A DNA stretch of 62,871 bases, taken from positions 1 through 62,871 of the forward strand of contig CAZFSS010000021.1 in the NCBI GenBank assembly GCA_964521715.1. Direction: 5' to 3'. Positions 59,414-62,871 of the stretch are shown here, in pieces. This DNA comes from DAOVRD01 sp964521715 (GTDB lineage Bacteria > Planctomycetota > Brocadiia > SM23-32). A program made the position numbers and the translations under genes. Below the pieces are notes generated by a model, which saw only the letters and a program-made list of their open reading frames with translations, was not told where the DNA came from and searched no databases. Within the stretch, counting starts at the first letter, position 1. The number at the start of each line of letters is the position of its first letter.

Positions 59414-59469
59414 GAGAGCGGATCGGATCTGCCCGTCAGGGTGGCGGTTTCTGGAGGGATGGCAAGGCC

Positions 59470-60768
59470 ATGAATAAAGCCGCGAAGCACGTAGTGCCGG
59501 TGCTGGGAGCGCTGTTGGCTGTCGGCTCAACCGCACTGGCTCAGAAGACGGTGTTTCCTGTCGCCGTCAGTGAGAACAAGAGGTACTTAGTCGATCACAA
59601 CGGCGACCCCGTGTTCTGGCTGGGCACGACGCAGTGGCAGCTCTTCCGGGAGTACACCTTGGACGAAGCCAGGACCATCCTGGAGAGGTCTGCCGCCAAT
59701 GGGTTCAAGTTCGTTCAGGTCATGCTCATGGGGGTCGGCGACGGCACCGCGCCGAACGTCCGCGGTCAGAAGCCCTGGATCAATGACGATCCCCTGACGC
59801 CCAACGAGGAGTATTTCAAGAACGTCGACGCGGTGCTGAGCATAGCCGGCGATAACAACCTGGCCATCTCGATGACCCTGTATCACCAGCGATACCGCAA
59901 GCACATCACGCTGGAGAAGGCCCGGCCCTGGGCCAGGTGGCTGGCTACGCGGTACAAGGACGTGCCCAACATCGTCTGGTCAATGACGCCTGAGGCCAAG
60001 GACGAGTTCGTCCCGATCCTGCGCGAGCTGGCGGCGGGGTTGCACGAGGGTGACGGTGGCCGGCACCTCATCACCTTCAAGCCCGATCCCGCCCCGTATT
60101 CGTCCAGCTTCATCCACGGAGAGGACTGGTTGGACTTCGACTCGATGCAGACGTGGAAGGACGTGAAGCTGATCTACCCCATGGTAACAAACGACTATGG
60201 CCTGAAGCCGACCAAGCCGGTCCTCATGGCCGAGGGGGCCTACGAAGCCGGCACGGAGTACGGCTTCGACGTCACGCCCCTGTGGATTCGCCGGCAGGCC
60301 TACTACTCCTACCTTGCCGGCGCGCATCATACCTACGGGCACAACGACGGTTGGCGGGTGCTGCCGACCTGGAGGACAGCCCTGGACGCCCCGGGCGCCG
60401 TCCAACTCGGCATCCTGAAGAGGATCTTCATGGCCCGGACGGAGTGGTGGCTCCTCGTTCCGGACCAATCGGTGTTTGCCTCCGGGGGCCGGACGGATGG
60501 GGACATGCTCCACCTGGCGGCCCGCCACCAGGACGGCAAGTGGGCCATGATCTACCTGGCCGAGAAGGCCTCTTTCTCCGTCAACATGGACAAGGTGGCC
60601 GGGGCCGGCGTGAGCGCCGTCTGGATCGACCCGAAGACCGGTGATGCCGTGCCGGCCGGCACTGTCCCCAACACGGGGCAGAGGTCGTTCTCGACGCCCG
60701 ACGGCTGGGAGGACGCGCTGCTCGTGCTGGAGGCCGCCGAGAGCCCGACCTCGCTCGATGACGGTTAG
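59470..60768 (+). CDS. DUF4038/GH140-like secreted glycoside hydrolase
   Basis: The 432-residue protein has a signal peptide (residues 1-24, ending ALAQ) and a DUF4038-type (alpha/beta)8 catalytic domain. The domain begins FPVAVSENKRYLVDHNGDPVFWLGTTQW, whose core DHNGDPVFWLGTT is a family mark, and continues with MLMGVGDG, IVWSMTPEAKDEF, LMAEGAYEAG (likely catalytic Glu) and AGAHHTYGHNDGWRVLP. The last ~90 residues form a small beta domain (putative collagen-binding type) with AVWIDPKTGDAVPAG. GH140 apiosidases act on rhamnogalacturonan II. The ATG at 59470 is preceded by GGAGGG and AAGG. Confidence 0.83.
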   Translation: MNKAAKHVVPVLGALLAVGSTALAQKTVFPVAVSENKRYLVDHNGDPVFWLGTTQWQLFREYTLDEARTILERSAANGFKFVQVMLMGVGDGTAPNVRGQKPWINDDPLTPNEEYFKNVDAVLSIAGDNNLAISMTLYHQRYRKHITLEKARPWARWLATRYKDVPNIVWSMTPEAKDEFVPILRELAAGLHEGDGGRHLITFKPDPAPYSSSFIHGEDWLDFDSMQTWKDVKLIYPMVTNDYGLKPTKPVLMAEGAYEAGTEYGFDVTPLWIRRQAYYSYLAGAHHTYGHNDGWRVLPTWRTALDAPGAVQLGILKRIFMARTEWWLLVPDQSVFASGGRTDGDMLHLAARHQDGKWAMIYLAEKASFSVNMDKVAGAGVSAVWIDPKTGDAVPAGTVPNTGQRSFSTPDGWEDALLVLEAAESPTSLDDG

Positions 60769-60913
60769 CCGAACGGGCTGGGGGATCAGATCATGGAGGC
60801 CGCAGCGACGACTTCGTTTCTGCTCGGCGGACGTGATGTTGCCAAGAGCAAGCTGGAGGAATGGTTGAGATAGACATCGCCCTCGCAGGTCACCTGCCAG
60901 AAAGGAGGGAGGC

Positions 60914-61018
60914 ATGTTCGCCAAAGGGCTCACGGCGGCCGTGAGCCGGTGGTCCTCCGGAACATGTCGGGTGAGGACGAGCCCTCACTTCATCATTGGG
61001 AGGAAGCCTATGGTCTAG
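60914..61018 (+). CDS. Possible 34-residue peptide with very strong ribosome site
   Basis: The ATG is preceded by AAAGGAGGGAGGC, the best Shine-Dalgarno in the window. The frame encodes a basic 34-residue peptide (MFAKGLTAAVSRWSSGTCRV...) ending at TAG 61016-61018. It carries a GC-rich inverted repeat (CTCACGGC...GCCGTGAG). No homologue is recognised. It may be a leader ORF, a real small protein, or the remnant of a gene that continued past the TAG. Confidence 0.35.
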   Translation: MFAKGLTAAVSRWSSGTCRVRTSPHFIIGRKPMV

Positions 61019-61093
61019 AACCTGGTTGCGTCTGCCATCATGATGGCGTTGGCGCTCAGCATGACGGGCTGCAAGGTTCTCGACATCGGATAA
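61010..61093 (+). pseudogene. Amber-interrupted mini-lipoprotein (entericidin-like)
   Basis: Reading from ATG 61010, which has GGGAGG 7 nt upstream, the codons give M-V-stop-NLVASAIMMALALSMTGC-KVLDIG-stop. Apart from the third codon (TAG) this is a textbook tiny lipoprotein with lipobox SMTGC. It is about the size and style of entericidin-like peptides. The frame is shared with the 34-codon ORF just upstream. Translation might restart at the ATGATG pair (61040-61045), giving a 17-residue peptide with the lipobox intact. Confidence 0.4.
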
Positions 61094-61154
61094 GGGGACG
61101 AAGAGGTAGCAGTGTGTGGTCGAACCTGGGCTAACTTTGGAATGGAGACGGGCG

Positions 61155-61715
61155 ATGAAGAAGGCATTGGGCACAGGAGCAATGAGTTCGCTGCGGAACA
61201 GGCGCGCGTGGGTGATCTCCGCCATGCTGGTTGCGATGGCGCCTTTCGTCTTTGGAGGGTGCTACGGAGGTTTCCCCTTGACAAAAACCATATACAAGTT
61301 GAACGGGGGCATTTCGCACAGCAAGATCGTCCAGACGGTGACGTTCTGGGTATTCGTCATATTTCCTGTCTATGAAATCGGAATGCTTGCAGACGCGATC
61401 GTCTTCAACCTGGTCGAGTTCTGGACTGGCGAGGAGATTCTTGCCGTTGGCCCCACAATGGATTCGAACGGAAACCTGGTCTGTCTGACGCCATCGGCGG
61501 ATGGCCGGGAGGCGGTGTTGACAGTGTCGCGCGACGGGAGGGTGATCGCGCAGGAGTCCTTCCTGAAGGTGTCCGACACGGTCTTCGAGGTCCGAGACGC
61601 CCAGGGGAACCTGAACGGCAAGGTGCTGAAGTCACCGGATGGCACGATCAACCTGACCGACAGCAACGGCACGGTTGTGCGCACGCTGCCCGCAGGAGCG
61701 TTCGCCGCGCTGTGA
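61155..61715 (+). CDS. DUF3332 lipoprotein
   Basis: The 186-residue protein has a basic N-terminus, a hydrophobic stretch and lipobox FGGC near residue 36. The DUF3332 pattern follows: CYGGFPLTKTIYKLNGG, VTFWVFVIFPVYEIGMLADAIVFNLVEFWTG. Two membrane-embedded segments seem likely. The C-terminal ~80 residues form a small beta domain (VLTVSRDGRVIA, FEVRDAQGNLNG). Function of the family is unknown. The ATG at 61155 follows GGAG by 8 nt. A hairpin terminator candidate follows at 61727-61760. Confidence 0.85.
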   Translation: MKKALGTGAMSSLRNRRAWVISAMLVAMAPFVFGGCYGGFPLTKTIYKLNGGISHSKIVQTVTFWVFVIFPVYEIGMLADAIVFNLVEFWTGEEILAVGPTMDSNGNLVCLTPSADGREAVLTVSRDGRVIAQESFLKVSDTVFEVRDAQGNLNGKVLKSPDGTINLTDSNGTVVRTLPAGAFAAL

Positions 61716-61726
61716 TTTGGACAGCA

Positions 61727-61760
61727 GAGGGCCATGCGTTGGATCGGGCGCATGGCCCTC
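61727..61760 (+). terminator. Perfect 12-bp hairpin after DUF3332 gene
   Basis: GAGGGCCATGCG (61727-61738) pairs exactly with CGCATGGCCCTC (61749-61760) around a 10-nt loop, starting 12 nt after the stop codon. No T run follows; it probably serves as a terminator or 3'-end stabiliser. Confidence 0.55.
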
Positions 61761-61815
61761 GCCAGGTTGTGCACTGTGTGATGAAGGGCGCAACACTATA
61801 GAAAGGGACGTAGCG

Positions 61816-61920
61816 CTGATCTGGACCGTTGCGATCGCACTCTTGGTATTGTGGTTGCTTGGGCTGATCACTTCGCACACGTTCGGCGGTGGGGGAGCCG
61901 GAACTGCTGGCGAGCGGTGA
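61816..61920 (+). pseudogene. Truncated lmo0937/DUF5670-type small membrane protein
   Basis: The frame LIWTVAIALLVLWLLGLITS, then HTFGG, matches the first half of the ~50-residue DUF5670 (lmo0937) membrane proteins, which continue with an IHILLVIA-type second helix. Here it breaks into GGGAGTAGER-stop at about 61890. The expected start Met is replaced by CTG (61816) behind AAAGGG. The missing second helix and the odd start indicate a remnant, cut at the junction with the next fragment. Confidence 0.55.
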
Positions 61921-62326
61921 GGGCAGGCTGTGGGAGCTGCGCTTCGCCGATGGTAACTCGTTGAGGGCCTCCGATTTCGGGCCGACCGGCGCCGCCGGCC
62001 GGCGCATGAGCTCGGTGGACGGGGCGGCGCTGCGTCTTGCCTACGACGGCGCCAGGGCCAGCATGGCCGTGACGCTCGAACCGACCGACGATGGCGTCGA
62101 ACTGACGGCCGAGGTCTCGCCAAGCGAGGGGGCCGGGCTCGAGGTCGTGCTGCCCGGGCGCCTGCGGTTTCGCCCTGCGGGCGTCGAGCCGGCCGGACAG
62201 CCGCACACGCAGCGCTCCGTCGTCGCTGTGCTCCGTCGTGAACGAGGCTATCTGCAGGGCCTTGGAATGTATGCTCAGACCGGCCTCCGCGTCAATGCGA
62301 TGGGGGCTCACGGCATCCCAGCTTAA
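61889..62326 (+). pseudogene. Fragment of a large beta-sandwich/glycosidase-like protein
   Basis: A 145-residue frame (ELLASGEGRLWELRFADGN, LRLAYDGARASMAVTLEPTDDGVELTAEVSP) looks like the N-terminal beta-sandwich of large uncharacterised glycosidase-like proteins (DUF5696-style). This is a low-certainty impression. It has no signal peptide or ribosome site and begins exactly where the DUF5670-like frame breaks. It ends with GLGMYAQTGLRVNAMGAHGIPA-stop, reading as truncated. I regard it as a gene fragment joined by deletion or insertion. Confidence 0.4.
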
Positions 62327-62375
62327 CGCAGCACGCCAGCGGCCTCAGGAAGTGTGAGGGACTCGTCTTGCCAGG

Positions 62376-62871
62376 TCACTCCGCCAGCGCGTGCCTGCCT
62401 TGCTCCACTGTCGCCGCATCGAGAGAGAAGTTGCCGCCGTCGGCAACGATCTGCTGCCCCTCTCGCGAGAGCAGGAATCGCAGGAACTCCGCTGCCGGGC
62501 CTCCGAGCGGTTGGCGCGGGGCCTTGTTCACACAGATGTAGAGAAACCGGATCAGCGGGTAGTCACGGCTGCGGACGTTCTCTTCCGTTGGGGCATACAA
62601 TCGCCCATCAGCCGCAGCCAGCGGGACCGCCCGCACCCTCTTGGCCGCGAAGAAGATACTGGCAAATCCCATCGCTCCCGGATCCGCAGCGACGCCTTGT
62701 ACAATCGAAGACCCTCCCCCCTCAACCCGCAGTGACAGCCGAAATTGGCCGCCATCCAGCACCTGCTGTTGAAAGATCTCGTGGGCGCCATCCTCAGGGC
62801 CGTACCCGTAAAGGGTGATCGGACGATCGGTCCACTCCCCCGTCAGTCCGAGTTGGCCCCACGTCTCGATC
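62376..62871 (-). CDS. pstS: Phosphate ABC transporter substrate-binding protein, 3' part
   Basis: The frame runs off the right edge of the window, so the N-terminus is missing. The visible 164 residues match the C-terminal half of PstS-type phosphate-binding proteins: TWGQLGLTGEWTDRPITLYG, whose WTDRPI..YG part is diagnostic, GGGSSIVQGVAADPGAMGFA, VRAVPLA, YPLIRFLYICVNKAP and EFLRFLLSREGQQIVAD. It delivers phosphate to a PstCAB importer. A protein start inside the window (GTG 62762) is not needed because homology continues upstream to the edge. Confidence 0.85.
   Translation of the reverse strand, partial: IETWGQLGLTGEWTDRPITLYGYGPEDGAHEIFQQQVLDGGQFRLSLRVEGGGSSIVQGVAADPGAMGFASIFFAAKRVRAVPLAAADGRLYAPTEENVRSRDYPLIRFLYICVNKAPRQPLGGPAAEFLRFLLSREGQQIVADGGNFSLDAATVEQGRHALAE

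Larger units (their letters stand above)
59093..59469. other. Gene-free interval: promoter plus structured leader
   Basis: No gene is supported in these 377 bp. The interval separates the divergent MATE and GH140-like genes. It holds the promoter at 59259-59286 and, downstream of it, the repeat element at 59347-59413, which would therefore be transcribed as part of the GH140-like leader. Confidence 0.6.
60769..61154. other. Interval with only small open frames
   Basis: In these 386 bp I see no normal-sized gene. It holds a 34-codon frame at 60914-61018 with an excellent ribosome site, and an amber-interrupted mini-lipoprotein frame at 61010-61093. Confidence 0.5.

Noticed and set aside
62376..62762. 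Treating the pstS frame as a complete 128-residue protein from GTG 62762
   Set aside because: Clear PstS homology continues upstream to the window edge, so the gene is cut by the window, not short.
1..62871. tRNA, rRNA, riboswitch and CRISPR features
   Set aside because: None could be recognised by eye on either strand; a tRNAscan/Infernal run would be needed to exclude small or degenerate ones.

Overview
The window is about 63 kb of GC-rich DNA with no rRNA, tRNA, CRISPR array or intact insertion sequence that I could recognise. Several things point to a free-living member of the Planctomycetota. A 2080-residue surface protein begins with the planctomycetal LEPR-XLL-type anchor (residues 20-34). 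There are sulfatase, creatininase, uroporphyrinogen-decarboxylase-like and DUF6785-like genes. A Gram-negative type outer membrane is implied by an LptD homologue and a complete Mla/MCE lipid transport operon. No single gene proves the class or order.

Layout. 250-4927: a class V aminotransferase (cysteine-desulfurase-like), two tandem paralogous lipoproteins and a cysteine-rich radical SAM enzyme. 5120-9277: an enolase-superfamily dehydratase/racemase, a divergent creatininase-family hydrolase and a large polytopic membrane protein. 9398-15469: an ECF sigma factor with an unusual C-terminus, then the operon lptD - xseA - secreted membrane-anchored protein. 15708-20818: a small ORF, a divergent polysaccharide-deacetylase-like protein, a secreted serpin, endonuclease V and a sulfatase. 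20892-23698: a DUF4870 membrane protein and the TrkH-TrkA potassium uptake pair. 23949-30909: a tight plus-strand cluster of a PqqD-like small ORF, an ABC exporter with a PH-like and zinc-ribbon N-terminus, a stand-alone DUF1854 protein, a PIG-L deacetylase, a GT4 glycosyltransferase, a GH100-like hydrolase and rnc. 30965-34693: the minus-strand operon MlaE(STAS)-MlaF-MlaD-auxiliary lipoprotein. 34874-40045: a URO-D-like protein, a divergent fucose/arabinose-isomerase-like protein, then overlapping pabB-pabC. 40231-47769: the giant clostripain-family repeat protein and an M28 peptidase. 47825-60768: a carbohydrate/uronate catabolic neighbourhood (GH106-like, secreted jelly-roll protein, NagB-like, creatininase-like, uronate-isomerase-like, sugar epimerase, URO-D-like, MATE, GH140/DUF4038). 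60769-62871: small lipoprotein and membrane-protein remnants, a DUF3332 lipoprotein and the 3' part of pstS, which runs off the right edge.

How the genes fit together. LptD and the Mla operon maintain the outer membrane. The serpin, clostripain-family and M28 genes suggest extracellular and intracellular proteolysis and its control. The right third looks like a plant- or algal-polysaccharide utilisation region: candidate rhamnosidase and apiosidase, a uronate-isomerase-like enzyme and an amino-sugar-phosphate isomerase homologue. The most promising poorly described system is the 23949-30135 cluster. It combines a modified ABC exporter, a free DUF1854 protein and three glycan-type enzymes with almost no intergenic space.

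Regulation. Many transcription units are preceded by clear sigma-70-type promoters with 16-18 nt spacers (for example near 5047, 9326, 16000, 19350, 23762, 36154, 40140, 50930 and 59272). These repeatedly support start-codon choices. Two families of intergenic inverted repeats occur (3278-3305 with 59347-59413, and 18396-18498).
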